The notes under the pieces: model-generated
Database searches by the model: none
What the model was told of the DNA's origin: nothing
The model's input: only the letters and a program-made list of their open reading frames with translations
Shown here: positions 47,584 to 58,775 of the stretch, piece by piece
How the letters are laid out: each line of letters starts with the position of its first letter
Position numbering within the stretch: the first letter of the stretch is position 1
Assembly: GCA_028671895.1 (NCBI GenBank)
Contig: JAPMAC010000221.1
Location: forward strand, 8,246,001-8,310,000
Length of the DNA stretch: 64,000 nucleotides
Source: Oenanthe sinensis
Lineage: Eukaryota; Streptophyta; Magnoliopsida; Apiales; Apiaceae
Direction: 5' to 3'
Program-made: the position numbers and the translations under genes

Positions 47584-50500
47584 ATGGCACCACAAAAGAA
47601 GATCGTCTCTTCCACTGGGTTCACCTATGAACAGAACAACTTCACAGCATGTCTAACGGTGAATGATGCTCATGTGGACTTTCATCCATTGATGCGATTC
47701 CTAGGAGATTGCAAAGTTTCCAAAGCTCTCAGCGAAGCACCAACAATCGTGTGTTCCTTTGTTGAAGAACTGTGGACCTCTGCAGAGATTTCACCAGATG
47801 GGAAGGTAATTTCTTATTCTTGCAAAGGTAATACCTATACAATTACTAGTACTTCATTATCTGAATGTTTAGGGTTGCCTGCAAATAATTGTCATAAACC
47901 ACCCACTGAAAATGAAATTAGGGACATGTTAGAATCCGTTAATTATGCAAATGCTGAAACTGGATTAGGAGAAGTTGTTAGGAAAAATCTTAGGAAAGAA
48001 TGGAGTTATTTCTTTGATGCCATAATTAAAGTATTTTCTGGAAAAATAAGTAATTTTGATGCAATTACGATCAGTATGCAAGAAATTGCTTATTCTATCC
48101 TGTTTGATAAATACTTCGATTTTGGCACACTACTCCTAAATGAATTATCTGCTAAGTTAGGACCCAAGTCATCTAGGAAAAATAATATCTACTTTGCAAG
48201 ATTTTTCATGATGATTATTAATGCCTCTGTTGGAGAGTATGAAATAAGTGCAGATATGGAGTCCTTGGAGCCATGGATGCAAAACAAGAGGGTCTTCAAG
48301 GATCTTGTGAGAATCAACTTACACCCTAAGTTGTGCCTCATTTATCCTCCTCTTGTACAGGTATATCTTCAAAATCTCCATCTTGTACATTCTTCTTCAA
48401 AATCTCAAATTCCTTTGCCTTCAGCAACAATGGAGGGAGATGGAAATGCCCCCATTCCTCCTACCCAAGTTGCACAACCTTCCAAACACAAGTCTGATAA
48501 AACCACCTCAGTAGTTTCTCAAAAAACTACTGTTGTAAGATCTAAGAAAAGAAAAACCACTAAGGGGAGTGTGAAGGTGGTTGATAAGGGTGAGGGAACT
48601 GGCCAACATCAAGAAAGCCAGAAGAATAAGGAGAGTGAGATTGAGAGGAACCAGCCAGCCACCAGTCCAATCTCCCAACAGATTGAGGCTGTAGTAAAGG
48701 ACTTGAACACATCCCTAGTTGCATCTTCTCAAAAAGATGTAACTATTGAAAAGAGGTCTCAACCAGGACCATCAGATGGGGATAAGGGTCACCAAATAAT
48801 ACAGCCATACAAAAGAAGAAAGAAGGTTACAAATACTGCACAGGGCACACACACACTTGCAAAGCCAAATGAAAATTTGGTAGAGCCTTCAGTTTCTTCT
48901 TTTGATGTGTCTCAGAATCTTCCTGAGGCACAGCCCCATTCTTTATCTGAATCTTCTCCTCAATCTCCCTCAAAAACTATTTCTTCAGAAACAGTGTTGA
49001 TTGACAACTTCATTGTTTCAAATTCACCCTCTTTGCAACTCAGGTTGGAGCCAACACCCTCACCTGCATCACCAAATAAGGTTAACACCTTGGTTGATCA
49101 GGAAAATACTGTAATTTCTCTCCAGTCAATGGATATTATGCAATCAACTGATAACTTCCAACATCCATTGACTAGTTCACTTTCATCGATGGATATCCTT
49201 ACATCCATCGACGAGCTCCCGTCAACGGATATTCATCCATCGATGGATACTTCTTATCCATCGATTGATCCCTTAATGTCAATTCATGAATCATCCATTG
49301 AAACACTTCAGGTGGCCAATACTCTATTAGGATTGAGTGGAGTGGGTGAGGTGTGTGAGAGGCAAGGTTTGCATACCTTGGCAAAAGGAGAGTGTGTGAA
49401 TGAGGGGCCCTCAAATTCTTCTGAGGTGGCAAAAGGAGAGGGTGTGAGAAAAGAGAGTCCCACCTTAGCAGGTGATGAAAAAGGAGAGGAAAGTAAGGGA
49501 GAGGTGAGAATCCAGGATGAGATCCTGATGCAAGAAAAGAGAGAAGAGAGTGAGAGAGAAAAGAATAGGGAGAAACCAATTTCACCATCTCATGAAGCAT
49601 CAACTTCTAAAACTGAGCAGTTTGAAGCAGGACTCACCCAGGAGTTGGGGCTGGAGTCAGGGGGAGTTGTAGACTATGAAGTCCCTGCAGGAGTTGCAGA
49701 AGTCAACATGGAGGTGGAGGATGAAATTGATGTCAATCTTGATGCTTCAACCTTTCAACATGAAGATCCTCATTATCAAGAACTAGCAGCAACATCTAAT
49801 CAAATAGCTGAGCAAATGCTGGGTTTAGTGCAGACAGAAGAGCAATTCAGGAGTGGGAAAGAGTTTTTGGCAAGTCAACCTGATGATATATCCCACATGC
49901 ATCCTGAAGATTTTGATGATAATTCTGATGATGAACTTCTAGATCCACAAGTGGCAAGTGATGAAACTAATTTGGCTGAAACAGAAAGGGCCATCATTTC
50001 TCTTTACAGAAGGTCAATGGCTGAAGTAGATGTAGTGGATCCCCTGCAAAGGAGAATTCTGAACTTTTACAGGGATAATTTGAACATCCAGAAAATGCAT
50101 GTCACAAGCTCCAAGTATGAATTGAAGAAAATAAGAGAAGACATTGACAGCTCAAGGATGCATTTTGACACCACCATTGACTCTAGACTCAACCTCACAA
50201 TGCTGACTAGAATCAAGCAAAGGTTGGACACTGAGTATTCAGCCAAGGACAAGGTAATGGAATTGGAGAAAAGAGTAGCCTCCATGGAACTCAACATGCA
50301 GCAAATTTTGAAGAATCAAGTCACTCAAATCAATCTTCTGGGTAAACTCTTAGAGACTCCCTTACTCTCTCAGTCAGTAGCACAAGTGCCAGTTGCTGAT
50401 AACAAAAAGGGGGAGAAGCAAGAAGCTGATGCATTGGAGAAAGCAAGTGGTACTGAAGTTGTGGGGGTGGCAAAGTCTACAGATCCCAAGAAGGAGTTGG

Positions 50501-51519
50501 CTCAAGACATAGTAAGGAAATTTGATGCAATTGCTAGCAAATTCAAGGAAACAAGTTCCAGTAGCTCACAACCTGGTGACAGGAAAGGAAAGGGAAAGCT
50601 AATTGAAGATGATAAAAAGAAAGCTGTCACAGGTGGAGGGGAAAGTGAAAAATTGTTGAGCAAAGCCATAGTAGTTGGCATAAGAGAAAGGGAGCAACAA
50701 GAAAAATCCCAAGAAGAATTAGCCATTCAATTGCAAAGGGAATATGATGAAGAGGATAGGCTAATAAGAGAAGCCGGAAGAAAAGAAGGTGAAAGGAGGC
50801 CAAGGATGAAGCAAAGAGCAAACAAGCCCAAAGATGCACCAAAATCATCTGGAGTTAAAAGACCATTAGTTGTTGAAGACAATGAAGACAAAGAAGACAA
50901 GGAGAAGAAGCCAAAACAAGTCAAGACTGAAGGTCAAGCTTCTGGGAGTAATCAAGCCAAAGAAATAGAGGTGTTCAAACACAAATCTGAAAACTTTGTG
51001 CCAATCAAAGCTGAGGGAATGATTGCAGTAAAAGGACAAAGGAAGAAAGATGTTGATCTTCTTCACATTGAGTATGAAGATGGATCACACTCAACCTTCA
51101 CATTCAACCAAGTATTGGATCAAGGATATGGCATCTTAAGGAAAATCTACACTATGCTCAACAGGAAGTATTATCTAACTGAAGAGCTAGGAAAGGCCAT
51201 CCTTGAAAGAATGAAGAAGATAAGGGAGGCACCTGTTCAAGAAGAAAGGGATGACAGAATAAAGATCTGGAATCCTGAAGGAAGAAAAGTGCTTCATGAG
51301 CCCTTCTACTTGATGATATATAAGGACAGGGAAGGCAGAGAAAAATGCATTGATATTTGTCAAGAAATAGACAAACTGCCCAATCTGGAATTAAATCATC
51401 TGGCAAGTCAATTGGACTACAAGATTGAAGATGAGAAGATATTGAAGGGAACCCTCTACAGGAAGATGAAGGAGAATGAAGACAAGATGAATGAGTCAAG
51501 GGGAAGAAGGAGAAGATAG
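47584..51519 (+). CDS. Element C extra ORF ('env-like', 1311 residues)
   Basis: One open frame from a good-context ATG (AAAGAATGGCA). The N-terminal domain (about residues 1-270) is conserved with the element B counterpart, e.g. LRKEWS-FFD near residue 135 and FDAIT. A low-complexity Ser/Thr/Pro/Gln linker runs about 270-830 and includes SMD/STD repeats encoded by the DNA motif (49120-49320). A predicted coiled coil lies at about 842-924, a Lys/Arg-rich nuclear-signal-like stretch at about 1066-1096, and a conserved-looking C-terminal domain at about 1130-1311 ends in RGRRRR. I see no signal peptide and no transmembrane helix. Sirevirus elements such as soybean SIRE1 have an ORF here called envelope-like. 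The position fits, but the protein features argue for a soluble, possibly nuclear or particle-associated protein. Function unknown. Confidence 0.85.
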   Translation: MAPQKKIVSSTGFTYEQNNFTACLTVNDAHVDFHPLMRFLGDCKVSKALSEAPTIVCSFVEELWTSAEISPDGKVISYSCKGNTYTITSTSLSECLGLPANNCHKPPTENEIRDMLESVNYANAETGLGEVVRKNLRKEWSYFFDAIIKVFSGKISNFDAITISMQEIAYSILFDKYFDFGTLLLNELSAKLGPKSSRKNNIYFARFFMMIINASVGEYEISADMESLEPWMQNKRVFKDLVRINLHPKLCLIYPPLVQVYLQNLHLVHSSSKSQIPLPSATMEGDGNAPIPPTQVAQPSKHKSDKTTSVVSQKTTVVRSKKRKTTKGSVKVVDKGEGTGQHQESQKNKESEIERNQPATSPISQQIEAVVKDLNTSLVASSQKDVTIEKRSQPGPSDGDKGHQIIQPYKRRKKVTNTAQGTHTLAKPNENLVEPSVSSFDVSQNLPEAQPHSLSESSPQSPSKTISSETVLIDNFIVSNSPSLQLRLEPTPSPASPNKVNTLVDQENTVISLQSMDIMQSTDNFQHPLTSSLSSMDILTSIDELPSTDIHPSMDTSYPSIDPLMSIHESSIETLQVANTLLGLSGVGEVCERQGLHTLAKGECVNEGPSNSSEVAKGEGVRKESPTLAGDEKGEESKGEVRIQDEILMQEKREESEREKNREKPISPSHEASTSKTEQFEAGLTQELGLESGGVVDYEVPAGVAEVNMEVEDEIDVNLDASTFQHEDPHYQELAATSNQIAEQMLGLVQTEEQFRSGKEFLASQPDDISHMHPEDFDDNSDDELLDPQVASDETNLAETERAIISLYRRSMAEVDVVDPLQRRILNFYRDNLNIQKMHVTSSKYELKKIREDIDSSRMHFDTTIDSRLNLTMLTRIKQRLDTEYSAKDKVMELEKRVASMELNMQQILKNQVTQINLLGKLLETPLLSQSVAQVPVADNKKGEKQEADALEKASGTEVVGVAKSTDPKKELAQDIVRKFDAIASKFKETSSSSSQPGDRKGKGKLIEDDKKKAVTGGGESEKLLSKAIVVGIREREQQEKSQEELAIQLQREYDEEDRLIREAGRKEGERRPRMKQRANKPKDAPKSSGVKRPLVVEDNEDKEDKEKKPKQVKTEGQASGSNQAKEIEVFKHKSENFVPIKAEGMIAVKGQRKKDVDLLHIEYEDGSHSTFTFNQVLDQGYGILRKIYTMLNRKYYLTEELGKAILERMKKIREAPVQEERDDRIKIWNPEGRKVLHEPFYLMIYKDREGREKCIDICQEIDKLPNLELNHLASQLDYKIEDEKILKGTLYRKMKENEDKMNESRGRRRR

Positions 51520-51682
51520 GAGATTCAACCTCAATCATCAAAATTATCAGAATTCATCCCTGTCTGGTATCTGATTACTCTGTCTCAAACTTTACTTATC
51601 AATATTGTAATTCTTGCTAAGAATGAAAATGTTCAGGAGTTTTATTTTCATCAACAGAAAATTTATGCATATTTTACATATT

Positions 51683-51699
51683 CATAAATAGGGGGAGAT
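51683..51699 (+). other. Polypurine tract of element C
   Basis: AAATAGGGGGAGAT directly before the 3' LTR. It primes plus-strand synthesis. Confidence 0.9.
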
Positions 51700-52890
51700 T
51701 GTTAGGAATTATGAGTTTTGATGATAACAAATTACTTAGAATTTCAATAGGGACTCAAAATTATTTTGTAACTGATCAATGGATATGACTTATAAATATC
51801 CATTGACTAGGAAACCAATTATCAGTTGAAACTTGTTTATCAACTGATAAACTGGATTGTAGCATTGATTTATGTTTCACTATCAATTGATTGTATTACC
51901 TCGATGGATGCAATGATGTAGTCAACTGATGTTATTGACTTCAATTTCTAGCTTCTCAACAGATGTGAAGAATGGCTGATCAATTGTAAATATTCTAAGT
52001 CATAATTCTCACAAGTGAAGTGATCAACTGATGTTGAAGTCGATGGATGAAGACACTACTCAACGGATGAAAGCTATCAACTGATACAAGTCATCAATGG
52101 ATAATTACAGTCAACGGATAAAGAACCATCAATGGATAAGGAGTCGATGGATAACTCAATTATCCATCGACACATCAACTGATCAACAGATATCCTATCC
52201 ATCGATGGATAAGCAAAGGTGAATCAACTGATAAGCTTAACAGCATTTATCAGTTGATTAAAGTTTCCCTATTTAGCTAAAGCCAGAAATTACAGGAACA
52301 GTGCAGAAACTGAATCATTGGAAGACAGTCCTGTCAGGATTGTGAAGACTTTCAAGGCAACACAGCATCCAAGGAATATCTTAAGACAAAGACACTTCCA
52401 GAGCTAGTTAGTTCTACAAGGAAGGCTGTGAAAAGAAGCTAGTTTCTATTTTTATGTAAACAGTATAAATTGTAATATTATATTGTCATCAGTCGATAGA
52501 AAACTAGAGTAGTAGTTTTTGTATAAAAAGCTAAAACACAGTAGCAAAGAAAAAAAAGTTTTAGAAGAACTCAAGAAAAGCAAAGTAGAAAATCAGGCAG
52601 AACTTGTAATGCTTTTCTAAGTTCTACATTCAACTTTGTACGCAGCTTAGTATTTTTACTAAGATCAATTGAAAGCAAAAACTCACTAGTGGAAAAACAA
52701 TCCACTAGTAATTTTTAATCTTGTTGTTTCTGTTTTCAACACTTTAGTTATCCAGTTCTTAGTTACATCAATCTTAATTAAACACTCTCTTTGTACAAAC
52801 TTATTTCCGCAAGAAGTTGAATTAATTCTTAAGTTTGTATTCAACCCCCCCCCCCTTCTCCAAACTTAGTGTACATAATGGCGAATAACA
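51700..52890 (+). repeat. Element C 3' LTR
   Basis: 1191 bp, matching 26717-27905 with about 12 substitutions and a slightly longer C run. It contains the same U3 motif array and TATA box (52522-52530) and ends GCGAATAACA, followed by the GTGTA duplication. Confidence 0.95.
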
Positions 52891-53501
52891 GTGTACACAA
52901 ACCCTAGCAGCTTCTCCGTGTTTATCACAGCAACTCTCTCTATCTCTATGCTCTCACAAAATTTCACTCAGACAATTATGCTTCGACTTCCACACTTTTA
53001 CAATTAGGTTACATAGAGTTTATATAGAGAGCTGCCTATCAACTAATAACATAAAGATAAATTACAATAAGAATAAAATCCCTAATTATTAGTTGACAGT
53101 TTCCTTCTAGAATTCTCTTTCTTTTCCATAGCATATCTGTAATATATTTATCTTGATCTTCGAAGACTTTCCATTCCTGTGTTCTTCTTCCAAATTTATC
53201 CTCAACTATATAGACTCTGAAACCTTCAGACTCTGATGATCTTCAGACTCTGGTCACATGTAGACTCTGATAGATCATAGACTCTGATAGTCTATAGACT
53301 CTGATCACCTTCCAGACTCTGATCTTCATGCAGACTCTGGTTTCACTTTCTATAGAAATTCTTCTAAGTACAAGTAACATGAATGTTGACTATCTAGACT
53401 CTGATTATACATTTCAGAGACTAGAAAGACTTATTACAGATAAACTAATCTAGACCCTGTTCTAGTATTTTATACATCATCAAATGAATATATTCCTAAC
53501 A
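52891..53501 (-). repeat. Element B 3' LTR, proximal (U3) piece
   Basis: Continues the B LTR after element C, starting with the duplicated GTGTA; the whole LTR is about 764 bp. It has a minus-strand TATATAAA box at 53019-53026. The U3 ends TATTCCTAACA (minus TGTTAGGAATA) next to the polypurine tract. Confidence 0.9.
53210..53460 (-). promoter_or_regulatory. AGACTCTGA motif array in B U3
   Basis: Nine exact AGACTCTG words and one AGACCCTG within 250 bp, all in the same orientation, most followed by A or AT. The array lies upstream of the TATA box in B's own direction, the same position as the ATCAACTGAT array in C. Confidence 0.85.
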
Positions 53502-53519
53502 ATCTCCCCCTATTTATGC
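53502..53519 (-). other. Polypurine tract of element B
   Basis: Plus strand ATCTCCCCCTATTTATGC, i.e. AAATAGGGGGAGAT on the B strand, the same core as in element C. Confidence 0.9.
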
Positions 53520-53626
53520 TTTATAAAATGTAAGCATAAATCAAGGTTTGATGACGTCAAAACTAAAGAATAAAACTATTAATCTAGAACAGTATAAAAG
53601 AATTATAAAGGAAAAAGAATTACTTC

Positions 53627-56600
53627 TTATTTAATCTTCTCAAAGGCTAGATTATTCTTCAAAAATGAATTCAGCATATTTTCCTCCACAATTGTCAGAG
53701 CCTCACCAACAAATTTCTTCAATTTCTTCATTTCTTCACTTGAGCATTTGATTTGACAATAAGCTGCTCTAAGATCATTTGCACTGCTTTCTTGATCTTT
53801 TAAGTCCTTCAACATCAGAACACTAACTTTCCCACTCATAGGCTGAAACCCAAAGTAATGACCCACACCTTCTTGAAATTTAATCTGTTTTTCTTCCAAT
53901 GGCATGACTTGATCATTTCCCTGAGTATCAACATATTTTAAAGAAAATTTGTCCATTTGTCGATTTGTCTGTCTGTGCAAACTCAGCTTCCTATCAATCT
54001 CCTTGAACCATTTGTGTGTGACAACTTCTTTGCTCTTGTTAACTTCATAAGCAATTTGAAGTAAGAATTTAATATACTGTAGTTCCTCAGCCTGTTTGAA
54101 AAAGATAAAATTTGACTGACTAATCCATCTTACACTTCCACCTTCTAAGAAGTAAACCAGCATCTCATTTTTCACCTTTTCTGTACCTCCCTGACCTCCT
54201 TGTATCTTTGTTTCAAAAACATTATAAACAATTTGAGCAGACACCACTTTATTTAAGTGCTTCTAAGTGATCTTCTCAAACTGCCTATCTGTCAAGGATT
54301 GAGGATCCCTGGTTAGAGTAGATGTTCTGTCAATGTCAGATTCTTCAAATCCTCCAAGACCTATCTTATTTTTAGCTCTAAGTTGCAGATTTGTTTGACT
54401 GCACTTCCAGTATGAAGGTTCTTGAGTTTGATCAGAGTCTGACCTCTTTCTTTGCTTATCAGAGTCTGACTTAGACTCTGATTTCCCATGTCTAGTCCCT
54501 GACTGATGTGTTTGAGTTCTTGCTACTCCAGATTGCTTTTGTTGCACATCATCAAGACCCCTAGGACCATGAGAACTATCACCATCATCACCATCTCTCC
54601 TCCTTTTAACTCCCCTTGATTTATCCTTGCATCCATCATCCTTATGTCTCCTGGAGGACTCACCTTGCTTCTCCTTCTCCCCCTTTTTGACATCATCATT
54701 ACTGGTGACAGCTAAAAGAATCTGCTCAAGAACAGTGGAGATATTAGCCTGGGCTGCAATAACTGAATCAACCTTGGTGGTCAAATCAGAAACTGTAGTT
54801 TGAAAGGATTTTTTCACCAGGATAGTAACCATGTTCCTGTTGAAAGGATTTTTTCTGAAAAGCCTTAAGTCTCTCAGAATGATGAATATCCAAAATACAC
54901 TCAAAAGAATCTTTATCATTGATGCCTCTTTGCTGTGCAGACTCCCAAGACTGAGGAAACACCTGATCAAAATAGATAAAAGAAGGAGTAACGTGATCAT
55001 CATCTTCAGAAGTGCACTCCTCAGCAATAGGCTCTAGCTTTGTGAATGGAGGTGTAGACTCTGGTGGTGGTGTAGACTCCGAAACTGCAAACGGGACTAT
55101 AGACCCTGACTCCTCCTGAGAGTGATCAGAGACTGTAGACTTTGGAAGCCTAGCCCTTATAGGCATGATTAAGAGTGGTTCTTCTGACTTCAAATTTACA
55201 GACTCAGTTAGAATTACAGGATTATCCACCAAAGCCTCCATGACTCTATCTGCTCTCCTTGCTAGAGAATCCACCAGATGAAGATGTGGTCTCTATGTAA
55301 ATGATTTCTGAGCAGCAAGAGCCTCCTCCTGTTTGCCAATCTACACAATCAGACATAGTGAATTTTCATCCATCCCCTTCTCCAACTCATTGGACCAACT
55401 CTTTGGAAAATCTTGATCCCAATAAGTAAAGCTAGGTTCAGGATACCCTAATCTCTCATGCTCACAGTGGGGTTGGGCACCCACTTTCTCAATCTCACTC
55501 AGGCTCTCTACAGCCTTTTCTACCTCTCCTTTTTCCTGGTCAAGTGCCAGCCTCTCAGAAATTTTGTCACTCATTTTGGAGGGTGCACTCAATAATCCTA
55601 CAGAAGAGGGGTTGAGAGATAATAATGGTGCTTCAATACCTGAACCACCTTGATGGAGGGGAACCCCTTCAAATGTCTGAAGGCTAGGGGTTTCCACCAA
55701 GGGGTGAGCAGCAACATATTCTGAACCCTTACTAGCATCTTCTCTCTTTTCAGAGTCTGTTGGCTCCAGTATTCCAGTCTCAGGGTCTACTCTAGACTCT
55801 GACTGCTTCAGTATGACTTCATTAGAAGTCAGAGTCTGAGTGTTACCATCTTTGACTGTTTGTGCATGAGACTCCCCCTCAAGGTGGATAGACTCTGATA
55901 GAGTAGATTGGGAAATTACTTCATGAGCATCCATCAGAGTCTGTCCCCCCATATCACTGGGGTTCTCATCAGCTCTTTGATGAGTTATCAAGGAGGGCCC
56001 AACAGCATACTCCCCTGCCCCACTATCACCTAACCTCTAACTAGGAGGTTCTTGTGTGGGTGAGGCAGACTAGGCATCTTTATCACTAGTCACCACTGGT
56101 GCACTAGTCCCAACCTCCAACTGCCATGCATCACCTGCTACCTCCTGTTGTTCTTCAAGAATAAATGCATCCAACTTGTGATGAAAGGCCCTGAGATGGA
56201 TTGCATTGATTTCCTGGGCATCTGTGAGATTGAAGAGTTCCTGCAGTTCCCTTCTTACTCTTTGAAAATATGTGCCCTTGAATTGATCCAGTCTACTTTG
56301 GTAGGTTGGATAGATGTATTTGTTGGCAATTGTACCTATATTATGGACAAGATAGTCAGCCACCTGTCTTGACAGAGGTTGAACTTGAGAGATCCATTGA
56401 ATGGTTGTCCTGTAGGTAACTCCATTATCCCAAATCGCTTAATGGTTAAAAACTGGTTGCTCAATCTCAGTTTCCAACTCAGCAACAGACTCTGATGCTC
56501 TCCTTTTGTGGACCTTAAGCTTTTTAGGCTTCTTTGTGATTTGTTGTTCAGAGTCTGGCACACCTAGTGCTTTGAGAACTTCATTTGTTCTGCCTTCTAT

Positions 56601-58321
56601 GAGCCCAGTTGCTTGTACTTGGAATGAAGAGTTGAATAGGTAGCTGTAGAGATTTTTGACCACATCCTGTGCAGACATTTGTAACTCCTGTTCCATTCTC
56701 TTCCTGAGGGCTTCATAGGTTGAAAAAAATCCAAGACTTGAGATTTAGTCTGATATTGCCCTGGATCTTCAACTGATTCCACCAAAGGATATAAGAATAG
56801 CAGTGCCTCATCACTTGGAGTAATGATCTCATCAATTAGACATGAGGCTGCATCCAATGGCATTCCTACCCAAAATGTTTCATGATCAGAGTCTAAAGGC
56901 AGTCTAGACTCTGACTCAACATTATACTCTGGTTCAGGTGTTTTCTTGATTTCAGAGTCTGGCTCTGCAGGAGCCTTGGGAGCATCTGTTTCCTGCAAAA
57001 TAGGGTTAGTAATAATAACAGGCTGGTGTGTGTGTGCAGAATAAACCTTCCTTAACCTTCTGTACTTCTGAGCAAAAGATTTCTCAGGAGACTCAATGTG
57101 AGAATCCTGAGGTGCTTCCCTAGGTTTTTCAGAGTTTGTAGCCTTTTTAGAGACTACAGTCTTGGATGGAAGGTTAGAATCAAGTGTATCATGACCTTCT
57201 TTTAGCAAAGAAAAACCTTCAACAACTTGTTTCTCTAGAGGGTTGAGCTCCTCATCACTGTGCTCATCTATAAGCCTGGTTTGAACTAATTTTCTCCTCT
57301 TTACAACTGGTGCCTGTTGAGAGACACCAGAGGTTGGTTTCTTTTTGGATTTTGGGTTGGAAGATTGTGTAATGGAAGGGGATTTGGTGACTTGGGTAGG
57401 TGCAGGGGGACTCTCCAGTACTTGTTCCTGTACCATGTCACCACCAAAAAAAGAATCATTGTAGATAGAGGGTTTGTAGGTTGAGAGTTTTACCTTCATT
57501 ACCTGTGGATAGTGCATGGCAGGTAGATTCTTCTTTTTGTCATCAATTCTCTTGATGTCAGAGAATATTCTCATTTGCTGTTTGTTTGCCTGCACATAGC
57601 AATCATCTGCCAACTTGGTTGACATGTCAGGAATGAAGTGATTAAGGAGAATCATAAGAAATCTATGATAGTAGACTTTCTTCCTCCCCTCTTGCACATT
57701 ATTTAATTTAGCTCCCATTTGAGTGAGCAACATATCACCAATGTTGATCACTTTATCAAATAGGAGACTGTGACCAATTTTCTAAGTAATAGCAGTAATA
57801 GCATCAAAGCCACTACACTTACCAGTGAAGCACTTAGCAATTTGATCAAAGAAAAAGGACCATTCTTTTCTTAAGTAAGGCCTAGTTATTTTACTCATGT
57901 TATCTAAGCTAGCAGAATAACCTATTGCCTTAAACATGCTTTTAATGTCATCATCAGATATAGTATTATCAAAAGAAGACTTAACAGGCAATTTAAACAT
58001 AGAATTAAGCACATCTGCAGTGACATCAAATGTAGTCGAGCCAAAGGTGAACATTATTTTACCTGGTTGATCCTGAGAAGGATCAACGACCTGTGCAGAA
58101 CTCCAAGCTTTTGAGACAGCATCCATATGAATCACTGGAGATGCTTTCAGAATGTAATTAAGCTCAGATTGCTCCATGAAATCCATCATTGAGAAGTAAT
58201 CAGCATCTACTCCTTTCTTATCTCCAAGAGCAGCAACATGATTTGTAGTCATAAAATCAAAATCCCTAAATGTGAAAGCAATCGCCTTGGGTCCCCTCAT
58301 GACAGTAGAAACGGCGGCCAT
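53627..58321 (-). pseudogene. Element B extra ('env-like') ORF, decayed
   Basis: Homologue of the C extra ORF, about 1565 codons. The N-terminal domain (58321-57782) starts MAAVSTVMRGPK and shares LRKEWS-FFD and GFDAIT with C. Later parts are Ser/Glu/Pro-rich with SES/DSD words from the CAGAGTCT motif, then a Lys/Arg/Asp-rich stretch (about 54480-54680) and a C-terminal helical part (54247-53627). At least six in-frame stops are visible (e.g. near 57780, 56437, 56068, 55339, 54261). There are frameshifts near 56725, at a run of seven A, and near 54830. No transmembrane segment in the conserved parts. Confidence 0.82.
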
Positions 58322-58775
58322 TAAAGTTGTTGAGTTGAAAGTGATGGAGAAGCTTGAAGAAATTAGCTAGGGTTTGTAAAAAGCTCTGTGAATATTTTTG
58401 CCTTAGAAATTAATTGCAATAAACAAGTGAGTAAATTGTATGAAAAATTCTATTTTGTTCAAGTTGCATACAATACACACGAGTCTACAGCCTGTTTCCA
58501 GTCAAAAGATAACTGTTACTGCCTATTTCAAGTCATTTGAACATTTTAAATGCAATCAGAGTCTGCAGGCGCGAATTTTAACCGTTTCAGAGTCTAGGCG
58601 ATATTTTTCTCAGAGTCTACTGACTCTCAGAGTCTACAGACTCATCAGAGTCTAAAAACTAGACTCTGTCAAGGTAAAATACCAAATAAAATATTGTAAT
58701 AATAATTAATCACAGTGTGTTAAGACAGGGACTATAATTAAAGTACATACCTTGCTTCTTGTAATTTTTGATCAC
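58322..58775 (-). promoter_or_regulatory. B pol-to-env spacer with CAGAGTCT motif cluster
   Basis: Between 58550 and 58670 there are five CAGAGTCT words plus partial and opposite-strand copies. The spacer sits where element C has its TATCGACGGATA cluster. I see no TATAAATA as strong as the one in C. Confidence 0.6.

Larger units (their letters stand above)
26717..52890 (+). mobile_element. Element C: young Sirevirus-like copia element, carries D
   Basis: Complete LTR-to-LTR element, about 12.9 kb without the D insertion. LTRs of 1189 and 1191 bp start TGTTAGGAATTATG and end AATAACA and are flanked by GTGTA. Order: LTR, Met primer site, gag (split by D), pol, motif-rich spacer with a TATA box, a 1311-residue extra ORF, polypurine tract, LTR. 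I counted about 12 substitutions between the LTRs (about 1%), so insertion is recent. Pol and the extra ORF are open, and only D breaks gag. Confidence 0.93.
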
